A DNA stretch of 64,000 nt, from assembly GCF_000612445.1 (NCBI RefSeq), contig NZ_BALC01000001.1:558001-622000 (forward strand), in the 5' to 3' direction. Below the pieces are notes generated by a model, which was not told the DNA's origin, made no database searches, and saw only the letters and a program-made list of their open reading frames with translations. The stretch comes from Liquorilactobacillus sucicola DSM 21376 = JCM 15457 (lineage in GTDB: Bacteria > Bacillota > Bacilli > Lactobacillales > Lactobacillaceae). Positions 7,245 through 16,980 of this stretch are shown piece by piece. A program made the position numbers and the translations under genes. Each line of letters starts with the position of its first letter. The first letter of the stretch is position 1.

Positions 7245-8947
7245 GCTCTTTCCTCTCTCTCACTTTGGATAAACTTTGCCACAAAATCCGTTGCCGAGGG
7301 CAAACTATAGCGTTCTGCTAAGTCAAAAAGGCTAGTACGTGCAAGACATGCTTTTTTGATAGTTGCATCATTAGTTAGGACTGTAGCTGGAGATGCGTCA
7401 AGCAATATATTTCCTTGATCAAGAACTATTGTCCTTTGTGTATACTCTAGCATCAAGTGCATATCGTGTGTTATCAGAACTATTGTCAATCCTTTTTCAC
7501 GCTGAATCTTTTCAAGAAAAGTCATAATCTCTGTGTAGTGCTTCAGATCCTGACCTGCCGTAGGTTCATCTAAAATCAGCATTTCCGGCTCAAGCACAAG
7601 GATTGCTGCGATCGTTACCCGCTTTTTCTGTCCAAAACTCAGCGCTGAGATAGGCCAGTTGCGCATTTCGTATAGGCCACAGATATGCAAGATGTTCTCA
7701 ACGCGTTCTTGGATCTCATTTTCTGTGAGTCCACGCAAACGAAGTCCAACAGCCACTTCGTCGTAAATCATCGTTTTAGAAATCATTTGATTAGGATCTT
7801 GTAAAATGTAGCCGATATGCTGAGCACGCTCTTTGACTGACATCGCCAGAAGATTTAATCCCTTAAATTTAATTGAACCGCTTGAAGGTGAAAGAAAACC
7901 TGTTATCAAGTTACTGAACGTAGATTTTCCAGCACCATTGCGCCCAACCAAGCTTATTGTTTCGCCCTTTTTAACTTCAAGTGAAAGGTCGCTGATTATC
8001 TGCTGGTCTTCGCTATATCCAAATGACAACTTGTTTATCTCCAAAAGTTTAGTTATCTTTTTGGATTTCTCCCCCAGCTTTGTGCGTGCGGTCCAAGTTT
8101 TTAACTTATTGCCTATCTGGGGTTCATCAATCCGTGACACTTGGTCAACATTCTGGCAGTCCTTTAAATCAATCCCTGTTCGTTTTAGTGCACTAAGATA
8201 CAATGGTTCACGCAAACCGAGTTTCTCCAATAAAGATTGCTTTAAGATCTTCTCAGGACGATCATTAGCTACGATTGCTCCGTTTTGCATGACGACCAAA
8301 CGGTCGATTCCGCCTCTTAAAACTTCTTCAATACGGTGTTCAATGATAACTACAGTTAGATTTTGCCGCTGGGCTAACTGCCCGATTAAATCTATTGAGG
8401 CCGCACCTGAAGCTGGGTCTAAACTGGCTAGTGGTTCATCAAAAAGCAGAATTTTACTCTCATCAATCAAAACACCGCCCATAGCGACACGTTGCTTTTG
8501 TCCACCGGATAGATCCTGAGGGGCGTGTAGCAACAGATCGTCCAAATTCAACTTCCGAGACCATTTTTGTACAGCTTGATGCATCTCTGTTTGCGGACGT
8601 TGATCATTTTCAAGTGAAAAAGCCATATCCTCAACAACAGACAAACCTACAAACTGACTGTCAGGATCTTGAAGAACAGTTCCAACATCAAAAGAAAGAT
8701 CAAAAACCGAACTGTCGGACAATTGCTTTCCATTTATAATACAATTACCAGTTATCTTTCCAGGATAAGCCTGAGGAATCAAACCGTTCAGACAGCGCCC
8801 CAAAGTCGATTTACCTGATCCTGAAGCGCCTGCAATCATTACTTTTTCGCCGGGAAATATATCCAGATTAATTTGTTCCAATGTTTTTTCTGATTGAGTT
8901 TCGTACTGAAATGAAAAATTTTTAAAACTAATAATTGGTTCAACCAT
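7241..8947 (-). CDS. ECF transporter fused double ATPase (EcfA-EcfA')
   Basis: This 568-residue protein contains two full ABC ATPase domains. The first has Walker A 'GASGSGKST' (about residues 40-48), signature 'LSGGQKQR' and Walker B 'LLFDEPLASLD'. The second, from about residue 300, has 'GRNGAGKST', 'LSFGQKKR' and 'LILDEPTAGQD'. Most ECF systems have separate A and A' genes; the fused form is typical of UPF0397-associated (YkoD-like) transporters. It starts three bases after the S-component stop and overlaps ecfT by four bases. It supplies ATP hydrolysis for substrate uptake. Confidence 0.93.
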   Translation of the reverse strand: MVEPIISFKNFSFQYETQSEKTLEQINLDIFPGEKVMIAGASGSGKSTLGRCLNGLIPQAYPGKITGNCIINGKQLSDSSVFDLSFDVGTVLQDPDSQFVGLSVVEDMAFSLENDQRPQTEMHQAVQKWSRKLNLDDLLLHAPQDLSGGQKQRVAMGGVLIDESKILLFDEPLASLDPASGAASIDLIGQLAQRQNLTVVIIEHRIEEVLRGGIDRLVVMQNGAIVANDRPEKILKQSLLEKLGLREPLYLSALKRTGIDLKDCQNVDQVSRIDEPQIGNKLKTWTARTKLGEKSKKITKLLEINKLSFGYSEDQQIISDLSLEVKKGETISLVGRNGAGKSTFSNLITGFLSPSSGSIKFKGLNLLAMSVKERAQHIGYILQDPNQMISKTMIYDEVAVGLRLRGLTENEIQERVENILHICGLYEMRNWPISALSFGQKKRVTIAAILVLEPEMLILDEPTAGQDLKHYTEIMTFLEKIQREKGLTIVLITHDMHLMLEYTQRTIVLDQGNILLDASPATVLTNDATIKKACLARTSLFDLAERYSLPSATDFVAKFIQSEREERA

Positions 8948-8950
8948 TTG

Positions 8951-9511
8951 TTACCTTTCCTTTTTTAAACTGCCGCGTTTTGTCCTCGTTTTTGCGTAAA
9001 GCACAAGCAAGATAGTACCAATGATGGCAACTGACAAACTATTAATTATCCACGTGGTGATTCCTTGCAAGAACACTTTTTTAGCAGGTTCATGATAAAT
9101 AATAATATCTCCAGTTGGGGCAAGCAGAACCCAAGCAACAAAATTAACAATTATTTGATAAATGTTAAACCAGATTAGTTTCCCTTTGCCTAAAACACCG
9201 CTTTGAATATCAAGCTTATTTTTGGCCAAACCAAAAGCAACACCTACTAAGCCATCTGTAATAACCCATGTCCACCACGGAGAACCATATGTGACAAAAT
9301 CGTTAAGAGTATGACCGATAAATATCGCTAGTCCTGCGGCAATTGGCCCATATATTGCACCGAGTAACGGTAAAAATCCTTCAGCAACATTCAACTGTGT
9401 GTTAGGGATCCCTGTCGGAATTGCAACGAACTTCATTAGCACAAAAATAATGGCTGCCCCAATTCCAGTTGCAACAACGACCTTAATTGAATTATTCCCT
9501 TTGTTCGACAT
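8951..9511 (-). CDS. ECF transporter S component, UPF0397 family
   Basis: The protein has 186 residues with five to six hydrophobic segments and the UPF0397-type segment 'GIPNTQLNVAEGFLPLLGAIYGP'. I chose ATG at 9511 because AAAGGAGTGG lies just upstream; an upstream in-frame extension would run into the T-box terminator. S components set specificity. Database entries often label this family riboflavin-type, but here the leader is a T-box with an apparent ATG specifier. That fits earlier comparative-genomic proposals that UPF0397 ECF systems in lactobacilli import methionine or a precursor. Substrate assignment is inference. Confidence 0.85.
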   Translation of the reverse strand: MSNKGNNSIKVVVATGIGAAIIFVLMKFVAIPTGIPNTQLNVAEGFLPLLGAIYGPIAAGLAIFIGHTLNDFVTYGSPWWTWVITDGLVGVAFGLAKNKLDIQSGVLGKGKLIWFNIYQIIVNFVAWVLLAPTGDIIIYHEPAKKVFLQGITTWIINSLSVAIIGTILLVLYAKTRTKRGSLKKER

Positions 9512-9583
9512 TCTAACCACTCCTTTAATATAAATAAAATTATTTTTAAATATTTTGCCACCACATTTATTGTTGAGAAAAAC

Positions 9584-9845
9584 AAAAAAGCACCCTTCCA
9601 AATTAATGAAAGGACGCTTACACGTGTTACCACCTATCTTCAAACCATATTATGGTTCCTCTAATCAAGATAACGGCTTGCTGCCGGCAGAAACTTATCC
9701 GTAATCCAGACTTGTAACTGCTTGTTCTTCTCAGGAACCATCTTCACTTTGTCTCATCATCAACTTCCAGCATGCGTGACTCTCTTAGCATGAGATTGAA
9801 GCTACTCATTCCCTCACAAGTGCATATTCATAATTACTTTTAACA
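9584..9845 (-). promoter_or_regulatory. T-box leader, methionine specifier (second copy)
   Basis: On the minus strand the core AGGTGGTAACACGTG (9638-9621) is a T-box, followed by a GU-containing terminator hairpin at 9619-9588 with a T run. In Stem I the string GTGAAGATGG puts an ATG triplet at 9741-9739, in the same local sequence as in the first T-box (3619-3617). It should sense uncharged tRNA-Met and control the ECF operon. Confidence 0.9.
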
Positions 9846-9874
9846 AGTCTACAACATTATTTTAAAAAATGCAA
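9846..9874 (-). promoter_or_regulatory. Promoter of the T-box/ECF operon
   Basis: On the minus strand, -35 TTGCAT (9874-9869), a 17-base spacer and -10 TAGACT (9851-9846) lie just before the start of the T-box leader. Both boxes deviate from consensus, so this is a moderate call supported by position. Confidence 0.6.
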
Positions 9875-9900
9875 TCTAGTTTAGGGATGCCTAGTCTTAT

Positions 9901-10197
9901 TCAATTATTTTGCTTATTGAGCCATTTATTTATTTTCTTTTTCAACAGCTCATTGAGCTCATCTTGCGAAATGTCCAACTTAATCAGAATAGCATATGTC
10001 ACTAGCAATACATCTACCAATTCTTCTTTAGTATCATTGATGTCCAAATCTTTGTAACGGTTCCCAGATGCTTTCTGAGCTGATAGATATGCCTGAGCAG
10101 CTTCGCCGACTTCTTCCATCAGCTTTAAAAATTGCTGTTGGACATTTTTGGGTTCTTGCTGAGCAGCTTTTTTAATATCAGATAAAATATTTGTCAA
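9901..10197 (-). CDS. MazG-like nucleotide pyrophosphohydrolase
   Basis: This 98-residue all-alpha protein carries the metal-binding motifs of the MazG/dUTPase-type superfamily: 'EEVGE' (about residues 28-32) and 'EELVDVL' (about residues 58-64). Members hydrolyse (d)NTPs to monophosphate and pyrophosphate, usually as house-cleaning enzymes. The start is probably TTG at 10197, since no ATG occurs before the catalytic region and GAGGCG lies upstream. It follows the HAD gene by nine bases and is probably co-transcribed with it. Confidence 0.82.
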   Translation of the reverse strand: MTNILSDIKKAAQQEPKNVQQQFLKLMEEVGEAAQAYLSAQKASGNRYKDLDINDTKEELVDVLLVTYAILIKLDISQDELNELLKKKINKWLNKQNN

Positions 10198-10206
10198 GAT
10201 ATCGCC

Positions 10207-11040
10207 TCATCCCATCAAAATTTTTTCCAAAGTATCAAGGACCCCTGCATGATTATTATCATATACTGTAGTGTTTTTGGCAGCTTTCTTAATCCTCGCT
10301 GTAGCATTATTCATTGCAAAACTATAAGGAGTAAGTGAGAGCATCCCGATATCATTTTCATTATCACCAAAAGTCATGATTTCATCATCTCTGATTTGAT
10401 ACTTTTCTTGCAAATATCTGATACCTGTTTTTTTATCAACACTTGCTGGACCAATAAGATGAGTATTAAAACCAGAATCTAAACTGGCTAAGCTTTTCGG
10501 TAATAGGCTGCGCAATTTTGCACTAGCTGTTTCAAAGTCGATGTCTGGTGCAAAAGTCACTCCCACCTTTATCAATTGATCTTCATTATTCTCCAACGCA
10601 GCTAGATGCTCTAAAGAACTGACACTTTTAATAGCACTATAGTAACGTTTTAGTCTGTCGATATATGGAGCAGACAAATTTTTTTCAGCATAGATATATT
10701 CAAGGCCCGCAGTTATTTTCATAACAAGATCTTTACTAGAAAAATTTTTTTTGAGCTCTTTCAAAAGATCCACGTAATCAGTAACTTGAAGTGGATTACT
10801 GATTTCTAACTGTGATCCGCAATGTACGAGTGAACCATTTTGCGAGATATAATCAATCTCATTTGCAAAGGGAGCGAATTGTCCCTGTAGCCGTTGAAAC
10901 TGTGAACCACTTGCAGCTACGAAATGTATTCCACGCTGTTTTAAATATTCAAAAATTTTTTCAAATCGTTTCCAATCATACGTGTTATTATCGTTTAAAA
11001 AAGTGCCGTCCATATCAACAGCTATCATCTTAATATTCAT
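10207..11040 (-). CDS. Cof-type HAD-IIB family phosphatase
   Basis: The protein has 277 residues. HAD motif I is 'DMDGTFLN' near the N-terminus, motif II is the Ser in 'FVAASGSQ', and motif IV is 'GDNENDIGML' near residue 225. The central cap region is of the C2B type. Cof-like enzymes dephosphorylate sugar phosphates, pyridoxal phosphate or FMN precursors; the substrate cannot be told. ATG at 11040 is preceded by AAGGGGACAG; an adjacent GTG at 11043 is also possible. Confidence 0.9.
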   Translation of the reverse strand: MNIKMIAVDMDGTFLNDNNTYDWKRFEKIFEYLKQRGIHFVAASGSQFQRLQGQFAPFANEIDYISQNGSLVHCGSQLEISNPLQVTDYVDLLKELKKNFSSKDLVMKITAGLEYIYAEKNLSAPYIDRLKRYYSAIKSVSSLEHLAALENNEDQLIKVGVTFAPDIDFETASAKLRSLLPKSLASLDSGFNTHLIGPASVDKKTGIRYLQEKYQIRDDEIMTFGDNENDIGMLSLTPYSFAMNNATARIKKAAKNTTVYDNNHAGVLDTLEKILMG

Positions 11041-11081
11041 CACACTGTCCCCTTATTTGCTGTCTTTCCTTTTGCCCTTGG

Positions 11082-11588
11082 TCAATCAAGTAGCAGGAGC
11101 ATATTATGCCATTTTTCATTTGCATGCTGTGAATCCGACAATCCTTCATCCTGATATCCGTTTTTTTCATAAAATGAAATTTTATCTTCAAGGCAAGTCA
11201 GAGTTATCGCTTTTCGCCTTGCTTGTTTAGCAAGTTGAGCAAAAGCCGTTAGCAATTCTGTGCCTATTCCATAGTGTTGAACCAAGGGATGCACTGCCAA
11301 ACTTAATACACTTTGATATTTTGCAGCATTCTCATTGGGCACAACTTCATCATAGGATTTATCTTTCAAATAACGATCTTTTATTGCAGGACCAACTATA
11401 AAACCGACAACATCATTGCTATCCTTGGAACGTGCCACCAAAAATGTATCATTGATTATTCTTAATCGGGCGCGCATTGCATTCAAATTTGCAGCTTCCT
11501 CTTTTGAAAAGCCATTTCTTTCAATTTCCATTATTTGAAAAATGTCTTGCTCTGCAGGATGCATTATTTCCACATCGATTTTTAACAC
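11082..11588 (-). CDS. GNAT family N-acetyltransferase
   Basis: This 168-residue protein has the GNAT fold. The acetyl-CoA-binding stretch is 'VLSLAVHPLVQHYGIGTELL' (the V-x-P-x-x-x-x-x-G-I-G pattern, about residues 94-113), and 'FYEKNGYQ' forms the C-terminal motif. It resembles the arylalkylamine/spermidine acetyltransferase-like group. The start appears to be GTG after AGGAAGG, although the spacing is short. The acceptor substrate is unknown. Confidence 0.85.
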   Translation of the reverse strand: MLKIDVEIMHPAEQDIFQIMEIERNGFSKEEAANLNAMRARLRIINDTFLVARSKDSNDVVGFIVGPAIKDRYLKDKSYDEVVPNENAAKYQSVLSLAVHPLVQHYGIGTELLTAFAQLAKQARRKAITLTCLEDKISFYEKNGYQDEGLSDSQHANEKWHNMLLLLD

Positions 11589-11734
11589 ACCTTCCTATAC
11601 TTCATTAACAGTGCCTTATTAATAAATATTAGCATAACTTTCTTAAATAAACATATAATCATACTTCTATATGCTCATCCATTTAAAAATCGGATACTTA
11701 GTATGCTTCTTTTTGCAATCAAGGCCATTATTTT

Positions 11735-11764
11735 TTTACAAAGCTAATGCGTAGTGTGTATAAT
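11735..11764 (+). promoter_or_regulatory. Promoter upstream of yfhO
   Basis: -35 TTTACA (11735-11740), an 18-base spacer and -10 TATAAT (11759-11764) lie 85 bases before the YfhO start. The same gap contains the divergent start of the GNAT gene. Confidence 0.65.
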
Positions 11765-11848
11765 TTGCACCCTGCTTTTATCATTGTTAAGCTGAAAACG
11801 TAGTAAGCGTTTCTTTAAAGACTAAGAATAAAAAAGCTGGTGCCCAAT

Positions 11849-14488
11849 ATGCTTAAAAGCAAACGATATTTAATTTATTTTTTCCCCTTAATGTCTGCTG
11901 TCATTTCACTAACACTGGGAATAATGATAATGGCGATCTCTCAAATAACTCCCTTTGGCAACAATAACTTGTTGATCAGTGATATGGGAAGTCAGTACAT
12001 TGCGTTTTTTAGTTCTCTGCATCATGCTCTTTTTACGCATTCATTTGGATTCTATTCTTTTTCACAGTCGCTTGGTGCTAATTTTTTCCCAACTATCGCA
12101 TATTATCTGATAAGCCCCTTTAATCTTCTTCTTTTGTTTTTTCCAAGTGCTGCCGCAATTCCAAAGGCTGTGACACTCATTATTATTTTAAAAAGTGCGG
12201 CATCTGCATTTACGATGAACTACTTCTTGGAGAAGCACTTCAAGCAGCAAAATATTATGCTTGCTATTTTAAGCACGATCTTTAGTTTGAATGGTTTTGT
12301 TGCACTCAATTATTTTAATATTATGTGGTTGGATTCCTTAATCTGGCTTCCATTGGTCGTAAATGGGATTGATATCTTGGTTTCAACTGGCAGATCAAGA
12401 AACTTTTTTGGATGGCTATTCATTAGTATTTTAACTAATTTTTATTTAGGTTACATGACCTGTTTATTTTCATGTTTCTATCTTTGTTATATTTTAGCTG
12501 AAAGCAAATTACCTATGCAGCATTTCTGGAAAAGCAATTCTGAAACTTTCATTAGATTTATCAGCAGCGAACTGCTATGTGCTTTAAGTACAGCCTTTTT
12601 ACTCCTACCCACCGCCTTAGGAATGCTGCAAACAGCTAAGGGGAGCAGTTGGAAAGACTTCACCATTGCACCTCAATTTGGCTTTGAAGTTCTGAGCCAG
12701 CTTGGAGTTGGTGCATCAAATTACTCCTCACGTTTAGCTCATGCACCTAGTATTTTTTGTACTTCCTTTGTGATTTTGCTAGCTTTTTGTTTTTTTATTC
12801 ACCCGCAAATTAAGCATTCAAGTAAAAAACATTCTGCTTACTTATTGCTTGCACTTCTGGTTAGCATGCTGCTCAAACTAAGCAACACTATTTGGCATCT
12901 TGGACAACAGCCTGCTGGTTTTCCATTCAGAAATTCGTTCTTCGTCATATTTATATTACTTATTTTTGCTTACCAAGCGTGGCAAAAAGCCCCACATAAA
13001 ATTAGTTTCTTTTGGAAATTGATGATTCCTTGTATGACGGCAGGCGCGATAGTTTGCGGTTATTTGGGAAGTCACTTGACTTTGTGGTTCATACATAAAT
13101 TTTTTTCAAATCAATTAATTACCCAGCAATTACCACATACAACCCCATTAATCTCTGCAGCTTTAAGCATCATATTTATAGCATTGACATCTTTTTTTAT
13201 TTTTCCACAAAAAAGTTTTCACAGAAAAAGCTGGCTGGTGCTCATTATCTTTTTTGAAATTACTTGCAACTTTTATTTAGCAATGAAAGGAACCCCTTTT
13301 GGCAATCAGACTATCTACCAGAAAAGTTTCACGCGTGAATTGCGCCAAACACAACGCATTACTCGCTCATCTAATGAACTCTTTAGAATAAGCAACACCA
13401 ATTCTTTGATCAATAAAGCTTATCGTGAGGAATACTACAACTACAATGATCCCATGCTATTCAATTTTTTTGGCATCAATTTTTACAGTTCAACCTTAAG
13501 TGAAGCAACACGTGAATCACTTCATTCACTTGGCTTTTTCAGTAAAAATGTGCGGCGCATAAGTTCGCTTGGCTTAACCCCAGTGACGGAATTTTTATTT
13601 GGGATAAAGTACTCATTTGAATTAAACAATAAACTGCAAGATATCAAACCTAATTATAGCTTTGCTGGCATTGGTTTTACTGTGCCAACGTCTTTTAAAA
13701 ACTTAACATTGGATACTCGTAAGAATGCTGATCCGCTTTTGAATCTAGAAACGATCTTACAGTCTCTAACTAAGAACAAGGGGCCTTATTTCAAGGAAAC
13801 TACATTGCTTTCTACCCAAAAAAGTTACAAACAGACATATTCAGGTACAAGCGGATATACCAAATATACTTTAACCATGCAAAACAAGAATGCCGGCCCG
13901 CTTTACTTTGACTATTTAACGAGAAACAGTAGTTATGGTACGATATACGTCAATGGCAACAAGCTCCCGTTAAGCAAAGAAACCAATCAACATAGGTATC
14001 TGCGGTATTTGGGAACATTTCCTAAAAACAGTAGCATAAAAGTTAGCTTTACAGCTAGTGGAGACACTGCAGTGAAACGTTTGCATTTTTACAGCTTAGA
14101 TGAAGCAAAATTTAGAACGATCGTAGCCCAGGCCAGGAAAAACAATTTCACTCCTGCCATCAGCAATCATTGGGGTCAAACTAAAGTGAACGGTTCAATA
14201 AATGTCACAAAACATCAATCTAAGAACCTTTATCTCTCCATTCCTTATGATAAAGGGTGGTCAGTCTTAAGAAATGGACACCGAGTGGCACCTAAACGTG
14301 TACTCAAAAGCATGATGATGATCAAACTCACACATGGTCACAATAAAATTAGTCTAACCTACCATGTTCCAGGCCTTAAATTAGGATCTGTGCTTTCTCT
14401 CATCTCTGTGGTACTGTACTGTTTTATGGAGTTCTACCCTAGAAGTAAAAAAATCCCAGAAAAAAAGCAAAGAATATCATCAAAGTGA
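11849..14488 (+). CDS. YfhO family multi-span membrane protein
   Basis: The protein has about 879 residues. The N-terminal 500 residues hold a dozen or more hydrophobic helices with the GT-C/YfhO-type loop motif 'ISDMGSQYIAFFS' (about residues 41-53). The C-terminal part, from about 520 to 840, is an extracytoplasmic beta-rich domain, and a last helix and basic tail follow. YfhO-family proteins are thought to glycosylate cell-wall polymers such as lipoteichoic acid using lipid-linked sugars. Neither ATG 11849 nor GTG 11840 has a clear ribosome site; I prefer the ATG. The gene stands alone. Confidence 0.85.
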   Translation: MLKSKRYLIYFFPLMSAVISLTLGIMIMAISQITPFGNNNLLISDMGSQYIAFFSSLHHALFTHSFGFYSFSQSLGANFFPTIAYYLISPFNLLLLFFPSAAAIPKAVTLIIILKSAASAFTMNYFLEKHFKQQNIMLAILSTIFSLNGFVALNYFNIMWLDSLIWLPLVVNGIDILVSTGRSRNFFGWLFISILTNFYLGYMTCLFSCFYLCYILAESKLPMQHFWKSNSETFIRFISSELLCALSTAFLLLPTALGMLQTAKGSSWKDFTIAPQFGFEVLSQLGVGASNYSSRLAHAPSIFCTSFVILLAFCFFIHPQIKHSSKKHSAYLLLALLVSMLLKLSNTIWHLGQQPAGFPFRNSFFVIFILLIFAYQAWQKAPHKISFFWKLMIPCMTAGAIVCGYLGSHLTLWFIHKFFSNQLITQQLPHTTPLISAALSIIFIALTSFFIFPQKSFHRKSWLVLIIFFEITCNFYLAMKGTPFGNQTIYQKSFTRELRQTQRITRSSNELFRISNTNSLINKAYREEYYNYNDPMLFNFFGINFYSSTLSEATRESLHSLGFFSKNVRRISSLGLTPVTEFLFGIKYSFELNNKLQDIKPNYSFAGIGFTVPTSFKNLTLDTRKNADPLLNLETILQSLTKNKGPYFKETTLLSTQKSYKQTYSGTSGYTKYTLTMQNKNAGPLYFDYLTRNSSYGTIYVNGNKLPLSKETNQHRYLRYLGTFPKNSSIKVSFTASGDTAVKRLHFYSLDEAKFRTIVAQARKNNFTPAISNHWGQTKVNGSINVTKHQSKNLYLSIPYDKGWSVLRNGHRVAPKRVLKSMMMIKLTHGHNKISLTYHVPGLKLGSVLSLISVVLYCFMEFYPRSKKIPEKKQRISSK

Positions 14489-14553
14489 AATTAAACTTCA
14501 TCTTTGGCGATACTCTTTACCTGTGCAATAATATTCAGCCTCTCGTTCCTATC

Positions 14554-15582
14554 CTATTTGCATAAGACAATTTTGCCGATGGAACTGTTAGTTTCAATTA
14601 AAGCATGCGCAGCCTTCAAGGTTTCTGCGTTAATCCCATCGATAATCTGATTAGCAGTACTTTTTATACGGCCTTGTTCCAACAGTGCTGCTATTTTCTC
14701 TAAAATTTCATGTTGAGTAATCATTTCTGGTAGTTGATAATATGATTTTGTATACATCCATTCCCACATGAATTCAGCACTTTTTGATTTTAAGAGTCCT
14801 AAATCGAGTGGCTGCTCATTTCTTGTGATGGAAACAATACGGCCATTTGGCTTAATCATCTCTGCTATTTCTTTCCAGTGACCATCAATATCATTTAGCC
14901 CAAGTATATAATCAACATTCTCATAACCTAGTTCATGCAGTTGCTTAGGCATTGAGCGCCGATGATTTATTGTTTGATCCGCACCGTGTCCTTTTGTCCA
15001 AGCAATTGTTTCTGGGCGTGAAGCCGTTGCGATAACATGCAGCCCTGCTAAATGTGCCAATTGTGTTGCAATTGAGCCCACACCACCAGCTCCATTAATA
15101 ATTAAAATAGTTTTATCTTGATTGAGCGATGGCTCTTCTAATTCAAGCCTCATCTTTTCAAACAAAGATTCCCAAGCAGTTAAAGATGTAAGCGGCATTG
15201 CCGCGATTTCCGCAATATCTATGCCATGAGGAGCGTGTCCTACAAGACGCTCATCGACCAATTGATATTCAGCGTTGCTTCCAGGTCTATCAAAAGCACC
15301 TGCGTAAAAAACCAAATCATCTTCCTCAAACAAGGAAACTTCAGACCCAGCTGCAACAACAATCCCACAGGCGTCCCATCCAAGCACTTTAGGAGTTTCA
15401 TATGTTTCAGTTCCATTTAACCTGACACTCACATCAATTGGATTAACCGCAATAGCCTCAATTTTAATCAATAGATCATGGCCCGTGGCTTCTGGAATAG
15501 CCTGTTCAAAATTAAAAAGGCTTTCTTCTTCCTCAAGCATTAAATGTTTTTTAAACCCGACTGCTTTCATTCTGGAAGGCAT
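14554..15582 (-). CDS. Zinc-type alcohol dehydrogenase/quinone oxidoreductase family protein (MDR)
   Basis: This 342-residue medium-chain reductase has the GroES-like N-terminus ('AVNPIDVSVRL' and 'LGWDACGIV') and the Rossmann nucleotide site 'INGAGGVGSIATQLA' near residue 160. The zinc-ligand cysteines of true zinc ADHs are absent, so it is of the quinone-reductase type and probably NADPH-dependent. ATG at 15582 is preceded by GAGGAG; the upstream in-frame extension has no ribosome site. Its role is probably detoxification of enones or quinones. Confidence 0.87.
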   Translation of the reverse strand: MPSRMKAVGFKKHLMLEEEESLFNFEQAIPEATGHDLLIKIEAIAVNPIDVSVRLNGTETYETPKVLGWDACGIVVAAGSEVSLFEEDDLVFYAGAFDRPGSNAEYQLVDERLVGHAPHGIDIAEIAAMPLTSLTAWESLFEKMRLELEEPSLNQDKTILIINGAGGVGSIATQLAHLAGLHVIATASRPETIAWTKGHGADQTINHRRSMPKQLHELGYENVDYILGLNDIDGHWKEIAEMIKPNGRIVSITRNEQPLDLGLLKSKSAEFMWEWMYTKSYYQLPEMITQHEILEKIAALLEQGRIKSTANQIIDGINAETLKAAHALIETNSSIGKIVLCK

Positions 15583-15781
15583 ACATATCACTCCTCGTAT
15601 ATTTTTATGTGCTGTTAAAATACGGAGATACTTACCACCGTTCTTATAAATTAGCAAAAAGCGAGTGTTTGATCCTAATTAATGAAACTCATCAATTTTT
15701 AACTATTGTCGCTCATTTTTTACCACAGTGCAACAATCCTGCAGGTAAGGGTTATTATTCGTGTCATTTTTTATATCACAC

Positions 15782-16869
15782 TTAAAGTGGCTTTTTTCTG
15801 ATAGTTGTTATCTTGCGTTCAAACAGTGGGAAACGACGATTAAGATAAAACGATCTAAAAACAGGAATGTAAGGAATAATCAAAACTGCCACTATAGTAA
15901 AAGCAACTCGGTAAAAGACAACTGCTAACACTGCTACTATCGGGCCCAATTGACCTGATGCGGTATTATATATCATGCTACTAATTTGAATCAACGTAAT
16001 ATCAATTAAATGAAAACACATCACTATTAGTGAGAGCCGCCCATATGTTTTGACCAAGCTAAAATTCCATTTTAAAGAAGTCAATTTTTGCGCTAACTTC
16101 ATCAGTACAAAGCTACCGCCAAGTCCTCCCAAAACTGCAATGATCGGCATATCTGCAAAAGCTGTATTTAGATAGAAAAAGCCGCTTAGTGCAGACAACC
16201 CCCACAAAATACCCCCTGCATAAACACAAGGCACTGCCTTTTTATCCATCAACTTCAACTTTTTGATAAGAAATCCTCCACAGTAAAACGCTTGACTTAC
16301 CAAAGCTGCATTTAAGGACCAAGGGAACGGGAAAAAATGGGCACTAAAGAAACCCAGAAAACATTCCAATAAAGAAATAAGAATGACGACCAAAGTTTCA
16401 TTCTTCAAATAAGCACCTGCTTTAAGAGAAGCATTGAACAAGAAGTTTCCACAATACATAGCGACTAAAAACCAAATAACTCCAATTGAAGGCACCTGTA
16501 TTCCACCAAAAAAATTTAATTTCCCCAGTGTGCCAATTCCGTAAAGGCTTGCAAAAATAACATTTCTCGTAAGGCACATTGTCCCGAAAAGATGCTGACT
16601 AGGAAAATGAAAGCCGATCCACGATAGTATTATGAGAATTGAACAAGTTGTAGCGTAAGGAAGCAGTAAGTTTAAATTGTTCTTATGAAACATCTTTCCC
16701 CAATCTTTTTGTTTAAATAAATATCCAGAAAGAACAAAAAAAATGGCACATGAACTGCAAATAACACCCTTGCAAAAAAAGAGAAGGTGTAGCCATACAG
16801 TGAATGACCTACCACAATCATTAACATAGCCAATCCCCTTGTTAAATCTATCCATTCAATCCTCTTCAT
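15782..16869 (-). pseudogene. Acyltransferase family 3 (OafA/YrhL-like), single-base frameshift in a T8 run
   Basis: The first 45 residues from ATG 16869 read 'MKRIEWIDLTRGLAMLMIVV' followed by G-H-S, the classic start of membrane O-acyltransferases. The frame then breaks. The rest of the enzyme, from 'VLSGYLFKQKDWG' on, continues in another frame to 15782 with about nine helices. The break is a run of eight T on the minus strand (plus-strand A run, 16736-16743). A ninth T restores one 362-residue protein reading 'VPFFFVLSGYLF'. Such enzymes acetylate cell-surface glycans. The break may be phase variation, slippage, mutation or a sequencing error. Confidence 0.82.
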
Positions 16870-16980
16870 CCTAGTTTTCCCCCTAATAAGCCCTCAAGAA
16901 GCATTTAATCACAGTGCATCTCTTCCCTATTGTACATCTTTTAAGCTTAATTAGTACAACTTAATTTACTGTTATAGATT

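Noticed and set aside
7833-8519. 228-codon open frame on the plus strand inside the fused ECF ATPase gene
   Set aside because: It is antisense to a highly conserved double ABC ATPase, with no ribosome site or family match.
6405-9511. Riboflavin ECF transporter, as the S-component family is often labelled
   Set aside because: No FMN riboswitch is present; the leader is a methionine-type T-box, so that label is not adopted.
9512-9643. Upstream extension of the UPF0397 protein to 9643
   Set aside because: It would read through the T-box terminator; ATG 9511 has a clear AAAGGAG.
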